Of a stretch of 17,802 nt of DNA, positions 1 through 6,853 are shown piece after piece. Source of the DNA: an uncultured Bacilli bacterium (GTDB lineage Bacteria > Bacillota_I > Bacilli_A > RF39 > UBA660); the NCBI GenBank assembly GCA_947600015.1, contig CANQFX010000023.1:1-17802 (forward strand). The letters are read 5' to 3'. A program made the position numbers and the translations under genes. The first letter of the stretch is position 1. Every line of letters starts with the position of its first letter. The notes beneath the pieces were generated by a model. It was not told the DNA's origin. It made no database searches and was given only the letters and a program-made list of their open reading frames with translations.

Positions 1-1
1 G

Positions 2-262
2 GCAGTAGACGGTATTTATCAAGCTTTTATGAGAGGAGCAAAAGCATTTTTTAAACAATATAATGAATGTAATTCCATCCCCCTTTCCATCATCACTATA
101 GGAGAATACAGAAATACGATAAAAAACCAACTAGGTAATATGGAAACTGAATTATACCCTACTCCAAATTATTCAACCTATGGCTATACTGCAGGTGATT
201 CTAACGTTGGAACTTATGATGGTGATTGTAAAGCAAAACAAATTTTAGTTTTAAAAAAATAA
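2..262 (+). CDS. C-terminal part of an unrecognised protein (cut by window start)
   Basis: An open frame runs from the first bases of the window, without a start codon that must be used, to a TAA at 260-262. The visible 86 residues begin AVDGIYQAF; the ATG at 29 is internal to this frame and has no ribosome site of its own before it, so the gene most likely begins upstream of the window. The tail is rich in Tyr, Thr, Asn and Gly (about residues 45-75) and ends in a short basic, hydrophobic segment with one Cys (GDCKAKQ). I do not recognise the family and see no catalytic motif. The stop lies inside the terminator shared with the converging gene at 273-983. Confidence 0.55.
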   Translation, partial: AVDGIYQAFMRGAKAFFKQYNECNSIPLSIITIGEYRNTIKNQLGNMETELYPTPNYSTYGYTAGDSNVGTYDGDCKAKQILVLKK

Positions 263-289
263 AAGAAATCATTTAACGTGATTTCTTTT
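261..289. terminator. Bidirectional terminator between converging genes
   Basis: A perfect 11-bp inverted repeat (AAAAGAAATCA at 261-271, TGATTTCTTTT at 279-289) has a 7-nt loop. The loop holds the stop of the minus-strand gene (273-275) and the stem overlaps the + strand stop (260-262). T-runs follow on both strands: the stem end itself on + and a longer run at 252-259 read on minus. Confidence 0.75.
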
Positions 290-983
290 GAATTTCTTCT
301 AATATTTCATGCGTTTCCGTAATCATATTATCAAAATCTATGTCTTTTTTATATCTAGTTATTTCTGGAGCTAGAATTTTTGAAAATGGATGAGATGCCA
401 TGGCTTGTTCCATTTTGGGTAATATCTCTATTAGCATAAAATCACCAAAATCCGCATGAAAAGTATAATCCTCTCTATCTCTTCCTGGATTCGACATAAT
501 TGCATCCTTTGAAACAATTTTTGTAACAGTGGGATTTTCTAATCTATTATATACACTTTTTTCTATTTTTAACATAGAAAATAAATCATATACCCATACT
601 TTTTGCCCTTCTTGGACCTCGAACCATGAATTATAATCAAGATGCTCTACACCATACCTAAAGAACGGAATATTTCTAGTAGAATCGGTATCCCCATGTA
701 CTAGTTGATATTGTTTATCTTCTAATACATGAGTCATTAGTTCAGCTTTATTTCCAATATTATTAAAATGTGTTGGTTCAAAATACATATATATTAAGCC
801 AGAATACATCCCATAATATAACTTTCGTAATCTGGTTACTATTACCTGATCAAAATCAATGATTTTTCCATCTATCACAGCTTGGTTATATAAGTCTAAT
901 TTTTCTTTGTTTTGGGAAATATAATGATGAAATATGGTTTCTTTATTTAATTTTATGGAACCATATTCTTTTGATTCTAACAT
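273..983 (-). CDS. Hypothetical protein, 236 aa
   Basis: This is a clear gene: it has a strong ribosome site (AAAGGAGGAGG ending four bases before the ATG at 981-983), a long open frame and a shared terminator at its end. I do not recognise the family. The sequence is soluble-looking, with no signal peptide or membrane segment, and rich in Tyr, Phe and charged residues. Recognisable stretches are a basic Tyr-rich segment near residues 50-70 (LRKLYYGMYSGLIYMYFEP), HGDTDSTRNIPFFRYG near 96-111, and a charged helical C-terminus (about 205-236). It stands alone, with tRNA-Arg upstream and a converging gene downstream. No good sigma-A promoter is evident; a TATACT at 1023-1028 (minus) lacks a convincing -35 box. 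Confidence 0.7.
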   Translation of the reverse strand: MLESKEYGSIKLNKETIFHHYISQNKEKLDLYNQAVIDGKIIDFDQVIVTRLRKLYYGMYSGLIYMYFEPTHFNNIGNKAELMTHVLEDKQYQLVHGDTDSTRNIPFFRYGVEHLDYNSWFEVQEGQKVWVYDLFSMLKIEKSVYNRLENPTVTKIVSKDAIMSNPGRDREDYTFHADFGDFMLIEILPKMEQAMASHPFSKILAPEITRYKKDIDFDNMITETHEILEEIQKKSR

Positions 984-1186
984 ATTCCTCCTCCTTTAAA
1001 ATTTATCAATATTTTTCAATTCAGTATAATCATCTTCTACTTAAATGTTCTAGGTCCAAATCCAAGAGGATGATTGGAACGATATTTGCTTCTAATATAT
1101 AGTATTTTACGGTTTTGAAATTGATAAGGTTCTTTTAAATTAAAATGTCTTGAAATTATTTAAAATCAAGACATTTTCTAACAATC
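984..1186. other. Gene-free stretch before tRNA-Arg
   Basis: No convincing gene lies here. It holds the tRNA terminator (1142-1177), the ribosome site of the gene at 273-983, and a minus-strand open frame without a usable ATG that ends at a TAG (1037-1039). The last 34 or so codons of that frame read like protein (for example NRKILYIRSKYRSNHPLGFG), so it may be a decayed gene end, but the evidence is weak. Confidence 0.4.
1142..1177 (-). terminator. Terminator after tRNA-Arg
   Basis: A perfect 12-bp inverted repeat (AAAATGTCTTGA at 1142-1153 and its complement at 1166-1177) with a 12-nt loop lies about 10 bases past the tRNA CCA end. On the minus strand the stem ends in TTTT, followed by AATTT, so the U-tract is short. 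Confidence 0.6.
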
Positions 1187-1263
1187 TGGCGTCCTTGGGC
1201 AGATTTGAACTGCCGACTTATCGCTTAGGAGGCGATTACTCTATCCAACTGAGTTACAAGGAC
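1187..1263 (-). tRNA. tRNA-Arg (anticodon CCU)
   Basis: The complement folds into a full cloverleaf: a 7-bp acceptor stem GTCCTTG/CAAGGAC, a D stem ACTC/GAGT, a 5-bp anticodon stem ATCGC/GCGAT with loop CTCCTAA (anticodon CCT), a five-base variable loop AAGTC, a T stem GGCAG/CTGCC with loop TTCAAAT, a discriminator G and an encoded CCA. It reads AGG codons. It starts 38 bases after the rnj stop on the same strand. I find no clear promoter of its own, so it may be made by read-through and processing of the RNase J transcript. Confidence 0.95.
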
Positions 1264-1265
1264 AG

Positions 1266-1295
1266 AAAAGCATTTCAATTGGAATATTAAAATGC
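1266..1295 (-). terminator. Weak hairpin between rnj and tRNA-Arg
   Basis: GCATTT (1270-1275) pairs with AAATGC (1290-1295) around a 14-nt loop, and TTTT follows on the minus strand (1266-1269). The short stem and long loop make a weak or leaky terminator more likely than a full stop. Confidence 0.3.
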
Positions 1296-1301
1296 CAATC
1301 T

Positions 1302-2954
1302 TTATACTTCTTGTATTACCGTAATAATCATCGGTTTTGCTTCCGTTTCTTTATAAAAGAATTTACCTAATTTATCACGTACTTCGTTTTTTATTTTTGA
1401 ATAGTCAACTCGCGTTGTATTTATCTCAATATTTTCCATAATCGTTTCTTTGGATAAGCGCTTTGTTTCTTCTAATAAATCTTGGTTTTCTTTTACGTAA
1501 ACAAACCCTCTTGTTAAGATTTCTGGACCACCAATAATCTCCTTTGATTTATGATCTAAAGTACAACTAATAATGACAATTCCATTTTCTCCTAACATTT
1601 CACGATCTTTTAATACTAAATTTCCAATATCCCCTTGACTATTTCCATCAATTAAAATCTCATCTACTTCTATATGTTCTGTAGAATTGGTATTTTTTCC
1701 ATCAATAAATTCTACGACATCTCCATTTTGTTTTAAAATAATATTTTCTTTGGGAATTCCTAATTCTTCTGCAATTTCTGCATTTGCATATTGATTACGA
1801 TATTCGCCTTTTACTGGAAAATAATATTTTGGATTCATTAGATTAATCATTAACATTAAATCTTCACGGGAAGCATGATGAAGAAGATGTTTTTTACTAG
1901 AAAGACTTACTGCACTGGCTCCAAGCATTGCAATCTCATCCATGACCACTGCCATTCTTTTTTCAATTCCTGCATAACTTGGTTCGGTAATAAATATTGT
2001 ATCTGTTTCTTTTATTTTTATATATTTATCATATCCTTTGATAATTCTTTCTAAATTAGCAAATGGTTTTTCTTTTTCATCAGAAATAAGTATGATAACC
2101 TCTTTTTGCTCAATATCTGTTAATGAACCAATTCTATTTTTTTGAATATCTAAGTATCCTTCTTCGATTGCTTTATGAATGGTATCTTGTAAGTTCTTTC
2201 CCATGATAACTACTTTTCGATGTGTTTTAGAAATTTCATCAAACAATTCTTGAATTCGATAGAAATGTGCAGGGAATATGGTAGCGATAATTCGATTTTC
2301 GCTTTTATGAAGCACTTCTCGAATAAAATCGGCTACTCGATTATTGGGACTCGTATGTCCTTTTTTTTCTGCATACATTGACTCGGCTAATAAACATAGT
2401 ACACCTTGCTTTCCAACATAAGCAAGTTTTCCAATATCTGTTTTATAAGCCCCTTTGACCGTAGAATCAAAGACAAAGTCTCCCGTATAGACAATTGCGC
2501 CATCTTCTGTATATAAAACATAACATAAAGCATCAGGAATGGAATGTGTTACACTAATAGGAAAAATTGCATTTTTTCCAAACTCCATTTTATAGTGAGG
2601 TTTTATCTCTTTTAAATTCGCATGATTTAATTGTTCTTGCGTTAAATCTTTCTTTACCATTTCCAATGTAAGTTTCGTTCCATAGATTGGAATGGTTGGT
2701 AATTTTTCTAAAATATCAGGAACTGCTCCCATATTGCCATCGTGGCCATGCGTTAAAAAAATTCCTTTTACTTTTTTATTATTTTTTATTAAATAATCGA
2801 AGTTAGGAATCATATAATCAATTCCTAAATTTAAATCATTGTCATATTTTAAGCCGGCATCAAAAACAAAAATATCTTGATCTACCTTTACTACATACAT
2901 GTTTTTTCCATTTTCATTTAATCCGCCCAAACTAAAAATTTTAATTTTACTCAT
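1302..2954 (-). CDS. rnjB: RNase J family protein with degenerate active site (RNase J2-like)
   Basis: At 550 residues it matches the RNase J family over its full length: an N-terminal metallo-beta-lactamase half, the beta-CASP insert, and a C-terminal domain with GDIGNLVLKDREML and ILTRGFVYVKE. RNase J enzymes degrade and mature mRNA and rRNA in the Bacillota. The normal metal motif HxHxDH (THGHEDHIG) reads THGHDGNMG here: His69 and His71 are kept, but Asp73 is Gly and His74 is Asn. The late motif PVHGEYR is PVKGEYR (Lys382). His137, Asp159 (TGDF) and His360 (HAS) remain. From family knowledge such loss is typical of RNase J2, a weak or inactive partner of RNase J1, so I infer J2. The start ATG has AAAGGAG upstream. 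The gene follows rnc, with its own promoter between them. Confidence 0.85.
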   Translation of the reverse strand: MSKIKIFSLGGLNENGKNMYVVKVDQDIFVFDAGLKYDNDLNLGIDYMIPNFDYLIKNNKKVKGIFLTHGHDGNMGAVPDILEKLPTIPIYGTKLTLEMVKKDLTQEQLNHANLKEIKPHYKMEFGKNAIFPISVTHSIPDALCYVLYTEDGAIVYTGDFVFDSTVKGAYKTDIGKLAYVGKQGVLCLLAESMYAEKKGHTSPNNRVADFIREVLHKSENRIIATIFPAHFYRIQELFDEISKTHRKVVIMGKNLQDTIHKAIEEGYLDIQKNRIGSLTDIEQKEVIILISDEKEKPFANLERIIKGYDKYIKIKETDTIFITEPSYAGIEKRMAVVMDEIAMLGASAVSLSSKKHLLHHASREDLMLMINLMNPKYYFPVKGEYRNQYANAEIAEELGIPKENIILKQNGDVVEFIDGKNTNSTEHIEVDEILIDGNSQGDIGNLVLKDREMLGENGIVIISCTLDHKSKEIIGGPEILTRGFVYVKENQDLLEETKRLSKETIMENIEINTTRVDYSKIKNEVRDKLGKFFYKETEAKPMIITVIQEV

Positions 2955-3011
2955 TATTTTCTCCTTTCTTAAATTTTATTACAAAATAAGGGACGTAAAA
3001 GAACATATCTA

Positions 3012-3040
3012 ATTATAACACTTTTTAGTCAATTTTACAA
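3012..3040 (-). promoter_or_regulatory. Sigma-A promoter of the RNase J gene
   Basis: On the minus strand, TTGTAA (3035-3040), a 17-base spacer and a perfect TATAAT (3012-3017) lie between rnc and rnj. The -35 box begins directly after the rnc stop region. Transcription would start near 3005, about 50 bases before the ATG. Confidence 0.65.
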
Positions 3041-3041
3041 C

Positions 3042-3710
3042 TTATTTTACTACGAGTTTTTCTAATGCTACTTTTGCTGCTTCTTGTTCTGCTTCTTTTT
3101 TAGAACCGCCTTCTCCTTGACCATAGACAATTTCATCAATTCTTACTTCAACAGTAAATTTTTTCTCATGCGCAGGGCCTTCTTCTTTAATTAATTCATA
3201 ATATAAATTCTTTTGTTCTGTTTGTACATATTCTTGCAACGCACTTTTGTAATCACTAAAAAATGTTGTATTAGGATCTTCTATATAAGGAACAATAATA
3301 TCATTAATCACTCTTCTTACAGTTGCATAACCTAAATCTAAATAAATGGCACCCATTAATGCTTCAAAAATATCCGCAACAATCGCTTTTTTATAGTTTC
3401 CTCCCTCTTTTTTTTCACCATGTCCTACTTTAATATAGTTTTGTAATCCTAAAGCAAGGGAATACTCATATAATGCATTTTCACATACATAACTAGCACG
3501 GACCTTGGTCATTTCTCCTTCGGTTTCTTTTTTATGGGAATATAAATAGTCTGCAACAACTAAATCTACTACGGCATCTCCTAAAAATTCAAGACGTTCA
3601 TAGTCTTGCTTTGCTTTATGTTCATTGGCATAGGAACTATGAGAGAATGCAGTATCATATAGTCTGATATCTTTTGGCTTAATTTTTAATTTTTGAAATA
3701 ATTCTTTCAT
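3042..3710 (-). CDS. rnc: Ribonuclease III
   Basis: Ribonuclease III cuts double-stranded RNA, including the rRNA precursor. The N-terminal catalytic domain (about residues 1-150) has the signature ERLEFLGDAVVDL, with Glu41 and Asp45, and the second acidic pair Asp113 and Glu116 in ADIFEALMGAIYLD. A double-stranded RNA-binding domain follows (about 153-220), ending GSKKEAEQEAAKVALEKL. The length of 222 residues is normal. The start has GGTGAT about nine bases upstream. The usual neighbours smc and acpP are absent; instead an RNase J gene follows, making a two-gene RNA-processing cluster. rnc is divergent from yidD. Confidence 0.97.
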   Translation of the reverse strand: MKELFQKLKIKPKDIRLYDTAFSHSSYANEHKAKQDYERLEFLGDAVVDLVVADYLYSHKKETEGEMTKVRASYVCENALYEYSLALGLQNYIKVGHGEKKEGGNYKKAIVADIFEALMGAIYLDLGYATVRRVINDIIVPYIEDPNTTFFSDYKSALQEYVQTEQKNLYYELIKEEGPAHEKKFTVEVRIDEIVYGQGEGGSKKEAEQEAAKVALEKLVVK

Positions 3711-3727
3711 TCCTTATCACCATATCA

Positions 3728-3736
3728 ATTATATCA
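3728..3736 (-). promoter_or_regulatory. Extended -10 promoter of rnc
   Basis: TGATATAAT on the minus strand is a perfect extended -10 element (TGN plus TATAAT) about 18 bases before the rnc ATG. The -35 region (TGTACT at 3751-3756, 17-base spacer) is poor, as expected for an extended -10 promoter. Confidence 0.5.
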
Positions 3737-3763
3737 AAATTCTAAAATTTAGTACACTTATAA

Positions 3764-3792
3764 TTGCTAAAATAAAAAATATATAGTAAAAT
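3764..3792 (+). promoter_or_regulatory. Sigma-A promoter of yidD and the lipoprotein gene
   Basis: TTGCTA (3764-3769), a 17-base spacer and TAAAAT (3787-3792) lie about 40 bases before the yidD start. It is divergent from the rnc promoter. Confidence 0.5.
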
Positions 3793-3831
3793 AAATTCAG
3801 TTATGATAAAGGAAAAGAAATTGGTGATGAT

Positions 3832-4074
3832 ATGAAAAAAATTTTACTCTTTATCATTCATATATATCAAAAAATTCCTGGTTCTTGGCATCAATCTTGT
3901 CGTTTTATTCCTACTTGTTCTGAATATGCCAAACAAGCGATTACCGAATATGGTTCTATGAAAGGAAGTATTCTAGCAATCAAACGAGTCTTTCGTTGTC
4001 ATCCGGGAGGAAAATATGGGTATGACCCTGTACCAATCATGAAAAAAGGAGGAAATACGAATGAAAAAATATAA
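3832..4074 (+). CDS. yidD: Membrane protein insertion efficiency factor YidD
   Basis: YidD is a small membrane-associated protein thought to assist YidC-dependent insertion of membrane proteins. The 80 residues contain the whole family core: SCRFIPTCSEYAKQAI (Cys23, Cys29), then GSMKGSILAIKRVFRCHPGG (Cys56) and YDPVP at 64-68. The N-terminus (KKILLFIIHIYQK) is the usual amphipathic or hydrophobic helix. The start has GGTGAT three bases upstream. It is not in its classical place next to rpmH and rnpA; its last 14 bases overlap the start of the lipoprotein gene, so the two are translationally coupled. Confidence 0.95.
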   Translation: MKKILLFIIHIYQKIPGSWHQSCRFIPTCSEYAKQAITEYGSMKGSILAIKRVFRCHPGGKYGYDPVPIMKKGGNTNEKI

Positions 4075-4933
4075 AAATATCTTTTATCTTATTCTTGTTT
4101 TATGTTTTGTTTTTTTATCTACTGCTTGTGTAGAGGATAATATGGATAATATTCATATTGTTGTGACAAATTATCCAAATGAATATATTACGAAGAAATT
4201 GTATGCAAATCATGCTACTATTACTTCTATCTATCCTGATGGTGTCGATATTAATAATTATAAAATTAGTAAAAAACAAAAACAAGATTATAGTAAATCA
4301 GACTTATTTATTTATAATGGACTATTAGAAAAAGAAAGAGCATTAGCAGTGGATTTATTATCTTTAAATCCCGATTTAAAAATTATCGATACAGCTTATG
4401 TATTAGAAACAAAATATTCCCCTGAGGAATTATGGTTAAATCCCTCTTCTCTACTTATGATGGCTCAAAATGTAAGACTTGGTTTAGAGGAATATATTAC
4501 CAATAATTATTTAAAAAAAGAAATTGATGAAGATTACGAAAAATTAAAAGTAAGTTTATCTGAATTAGATGCCAATTATCGTGTAGCGGTAGAAAATACC
4601 GATAGAAAAAAAATTGTAGTGACAAATAGTTCTCTAAAATATTTAGAAAATTTCGGCATAAAAGTGATCTGTCTTGATCAGGAAGCAACCGCAAAAACAA
4701 TAAGCGATGTTCAAGAGGCAATTGATGAGGAAGAAATTAGTTATTTTTATTCTTATAAGGGTGAAACACTAAATCAAAATGCACAACGTTTAATGGAAGA
4801 AAATCCTTCCATTAAGCAATTAAAACTTCATCCATTAAATAATATTTCTGATGAAGAACGAAGTACAGATAAAACCTATATTAATATTATGAATGAAAAT
4901 TTCGATTTAATTAAACAAGAATTATATCAATAA
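4061..4933 (+). CDS. ZnuA/TroA-like lipoprotein lacking the metal-binding histidines
   Basis: A lipoprotein signal (hydrophobic residues 7-22, lipobox LSTAC with Cys23) is followed by a domain that matches zinc/manganese ABC-transporter binding proteins: an early strand IHIVVTNYPNEYI, YPDGVDINNY, ELWLNPSSL, a long charged helix (about 150-180) and IVVTNSSLKYLENFGIKVI. In the family the metal is held by His in GVxPHxY, in DPHxWLDP and in SHxAFxYL. Here these positions are Asn65, Glu123 and Asn189. I therefore expect a protein that keeps the fold but does not bind zinc in the usual way. No permease or ATPase gene is adjacent. The start overlaps yidD and has the best ribosome site in the unit (AAAAGGAGG, 4044-4052). 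Confidence 0.75.
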   Translation: MKKYKNIFYLILVLCFVFLSTACVEDNMDNIHIVVTNYPNEYITKKLYANHATITSIYPDGVDINNYKISKKQKQDYSKSDLFIYNGLLEKERALAVDLLSLNPDLKIIDTAYVLETKYSPEELWLNPSSLLMMAQNVRLGLEEYITNNYLKKEIDEDYEKLKVSLSELDANYRVAVENTDRKKIVVTNSSLKYLENFGIKVICLDQEATAKTISDVQEAIDEEEISYFYSYKGETLNQNAQRLMEENPSIKQLKLHPLNNISDEERSTDKTYINIMNENFDLIKQELYQ

Positions 4934-4947
4934 ATTCTTGTTTTTTT
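4916..4947 (+). terminator. Terminator of the yidD-lipoprotein unit
   Basis: CAAGAATT (4916-4923) pairs with AATTCTTG (4933-4940) around a 9-nt loop, followed by seven T (4941-4947). The hairpin contains the stop codon (4931-4933). Confidence 0.8.
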
Positions 4948-4966
4948 CTTCTATCAAAGATATACT
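4938..4966 (+). promoter_or_regulatory. Possible promoter of the HD-domain gene
   Basis: TTGTTT (4938-4943), a 17-base spacer and TATACT (4961-4966) precede the ribosome site. The -35 box lies within the upstream terminator's descending arm and T-run, so it is only half convincing. Confidence 0.4.
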
Positions 4967-4992
4967 AATCTAAGTAATGGGAGGTTTTAAAG

Positions 4993-6087
4993 ATGATTAC
5001 ATATTATAAAAATTTAAATCCTGAAGTGAAGAATTATTTTAAAATATTATCCCCTACTTTTCCTTCTTGGTTAGAAGAATATATTGCGACGAAGGAAATG
5101 CAAAGAATTGGTAAAACAAGTATGAGTTGTGGTATGGATTATTCTCCATATTTTAATTTAAAATATTGGTTTTCCAACTTGGATCATAGTGTTGGTGTTG
5201 CTCTTATTCTATGGCATTTTACACATGATAAGAAACAAGCTTTAGCTGGATTATTTCATGATATTGCTACACCTACATTTAAACATTGTATTGATTTTAT
5301 GAATGGCGATAGTGAACATCAAGAGTCTACGGAAGAAAGAACAACGGCAATGATTCAAAATTCAAAAGAAATCATGATGCTTCTAGATAGAGATCACATT
5401 GCGTTAGACGAAATATGTAATTATAAAATATATCCCATTGCCGATAATGATATACCCAAATTATCATCTGATCGTTTTGAATATACCTTTTCTAGTGGTC
5501 TTACTTTTTTTCGGGTATGGGAATTAGACAAAATCGCAAAAATATATAATGATGTAATCATTTTAAAAAATGAACAAGGGATAGAAGAATTAGGATTTAA
5601 ACACAAAGAAATTGTGGAAGAATATATTCATATTATTTCCAAGTTATGGCCAGCATGGATCAATGATAAAGCAAGAATGGTAATGCAATTTTTTGCTGAT
5701 ATTTGTAAATCAATGGTAATTGCGGGCTATTTATCTGTTGATGACTTTTATCAATGTTCTGAAAAAGAAATCATCGAAAAAATTTTATATGAGTCTGATG
5801 CTTATCTTTCTGAAAGTTTTAAAAAATTTCAAAATGTTTCCTCTGTATATCGCAATCTTTCTCCATTAGAAAATAAATACTGTGTTAATGTAAAATCAAA
5901 ATCTCGCTATATCATTCCTTTGGTTCAAACCGAAACTGGACCAAAGCGCATTAATCAAATTTCACCTCAAGCGGCATGTGAAATAACAAAGTATTTAGAA
6001 CAAACAAAAAAGAATCCTTACTACACCTATTTTGATTTTGACTTTCAACCTTACCAAGAGAAAAAGATATTGCAAAAAAGAAAATAA
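4993..6087 (+). CDS. HD-domain phosphohydrolase
   Basis: The N-terminal half carries an HD metal site: His65 (NLDHSVGVA), His89-Asp90 (AGLFHDIATPTFKH) and Asp160 (SSDRFEY). The H...HD...D layout and the last motif resemble the dGTPase/SAMHD1 branch of HD phosphohydrolases, which remove phosphate from nucleotides; the substrate here cannot be read from sequence. The C-terminal half (about 200-364) is helical, rich in aromatic and charged residues, with a basic tail. There is no signal or membrane segment, so it is cytoplasmic. GGGAGG (4979-4984) lies eight bases before the ATG. It is a single-gene unit, with a terminator on each side. Confidence 0.8.
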   Translation: MITYYKNLNPEVKNYFKILSPTFPSWLEEYIATKEMQRIGKTSMSCGMDYSPYFNLKYWFSNLDHSVGVALILWHFTHDKKQALAGLFHDIATPTFKHCIDFMNGDSEHQESTEERTTAMIQNSKEIMMLLDRDHIALDEICNYKIYPIADNDIPKLSSDRFEYTFSSGLTFFRVWELDKIAKIYNDVIILKNEQGIEELGFKHKEIVEEYIHIISKLWPAWINDKARMVMQFFADICKSMVIAGYLSVDDFYQCSEKEIIEKILYESDAYLSESFKKFQNVSSVYRNLSPLENKYCVNVKSKSRYIIPLVQTETGPKRINQISPQAACEITKYLEQTKKNPYYTYFDFDFQPYQEKKILQKRK

Positions 6088-6113
6088 AACAAAATCGCTC
6101 TTTGTTTTATTTT
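6081..6113. terminator. Bidirectional terminator between converging genes
   Basis: A perfect 13-bp inverted repeat (6081-6093 with 6101-6113) surrounds the 7-nt loop ATCGCTC. The arms contain the stop of the HD gene (6085-6087) and that of the AlkD gene (6107-6109). T-runs follow on both strands. Confidence 0.85.
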
Positions 6114-6853
6114 TTTAACATAAGGATTTGTTCTTTTTCTTCTTTGGAAACAACCGTCGATTCTCTAATTTTTTGAATTGCTTTATTATGAGTAAAGGTA
6201 TCTAATGAATTTTCTTTTAAATATATGAGAGTCTTTTTTTTAAATTTAATATAACTTATACTTAATAGCCACGCAATTGCCATCTGTACATAATATTGAT
6301 CTGTTATGATGGAATTCAAAAGAGAAAAGATCTTATCTAACCATTCTTCTTCTAAATAATAATTCATAAGAATAACAATTCCAGCCCGAACGATAAATTC
6401 CTCTTTGCTTTTTAATAATTTTTTTACAAATGGGAAAAACTCTTTTTGATGATAAGAAAAAATTTTCATGCTCGCAATTCCCATATCACAAACTGCCCAA
6501 TTATCAATATGTGTAAGAAATTTTTTAAAATAAGACAAAAAAATATCTTTATCATCTATATGGGCAATTATAAATCCTTCTAATAATATTTCTTCATAAT
6601 ATTGAAATTGCATTACGTTTAAAAAGGAAATATAGTCTGTTTTTTTTATTTCTTTGACAATATTTTTTAAAATTGGAGTACGGATTCCTATCATTTCATA
6701 AGAAGAAAAGATCAGTTTTTGATTAAATGCTAAAAACTGTTCTTCTTTTTTGGTAAATAGACTTTTTTGGAATATAGAATAGGTATCATTATTCCATATT
6801 GTCGGAATAATGATAGAATTTGTATTTGGTTTATTTTGTTTTTGGTTTTTCAT
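6107..6853 (-). CDS. DNA alkylation repair protein (AlkD-type glycosylase)
   Basis: AlkD-family proteins are all-helical HEAT-like DNA glycosylases that remove alkylated bases. The family path is clear: IGIRTPILKNIVKEI, YEEILLEGFII, DNWAVCD, FIVRAGIVILMNYYL, QMAIAWLLS and THNKAIQKIRES. Residues matching the Bacillus cereus AlkD site are kept: Trp and Asp in NWAVCD, Arg in VRAG and Trp in AIAWLL. The frame opens further upstream to an ATG at 6874, but nothing like a ribosome site precedes that codon. The ATG at 6851-6853 has a weak AGAAG before it and agrees better with where the family begins. Either start overlaps the gene at 6831-7496 (by 23 or 44 bases), so the two form an operon. Confidence 0.88.
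   Translation of the reverse strand: MKNQKQNKPNTNSIIIPTIWNNDTYSIFQKSLFTKKEEQFLAFNQKLIFSSYEMIGIRTPILKNIVKEIKKTDYISFLNVMQFQYYEEILLEGFIIAHIDDKDIFLSYFKKFLTHIDNWAVCDMGIASMKIFSYHQKEFFPFVKKLLKSKEEFIVRAGIVILMNYYLEEEWLDKIFSLLNSIITDQYYVQMAIAWLLSISYIKFKKKTLIYLKENSLDTFTHNKAIQKIRESTVVSKEEKEQILMLKK

Noticed and set aside
984..1186. A riboswitch or T-box in the longer gene-free stretch
   Set aside because: Only the tRNA terminator hairpin is visible; no conserved T-box or riboswitch core is seen, and the downstream gene is not a known target.
1187..1263. tRNA-Arg as an active integration site for a mobile element
   Set aside because: No integrase, no second copy of the tRNA 3' end and no change in gene content were found beside it; only a doubtful remnant lies downstream.
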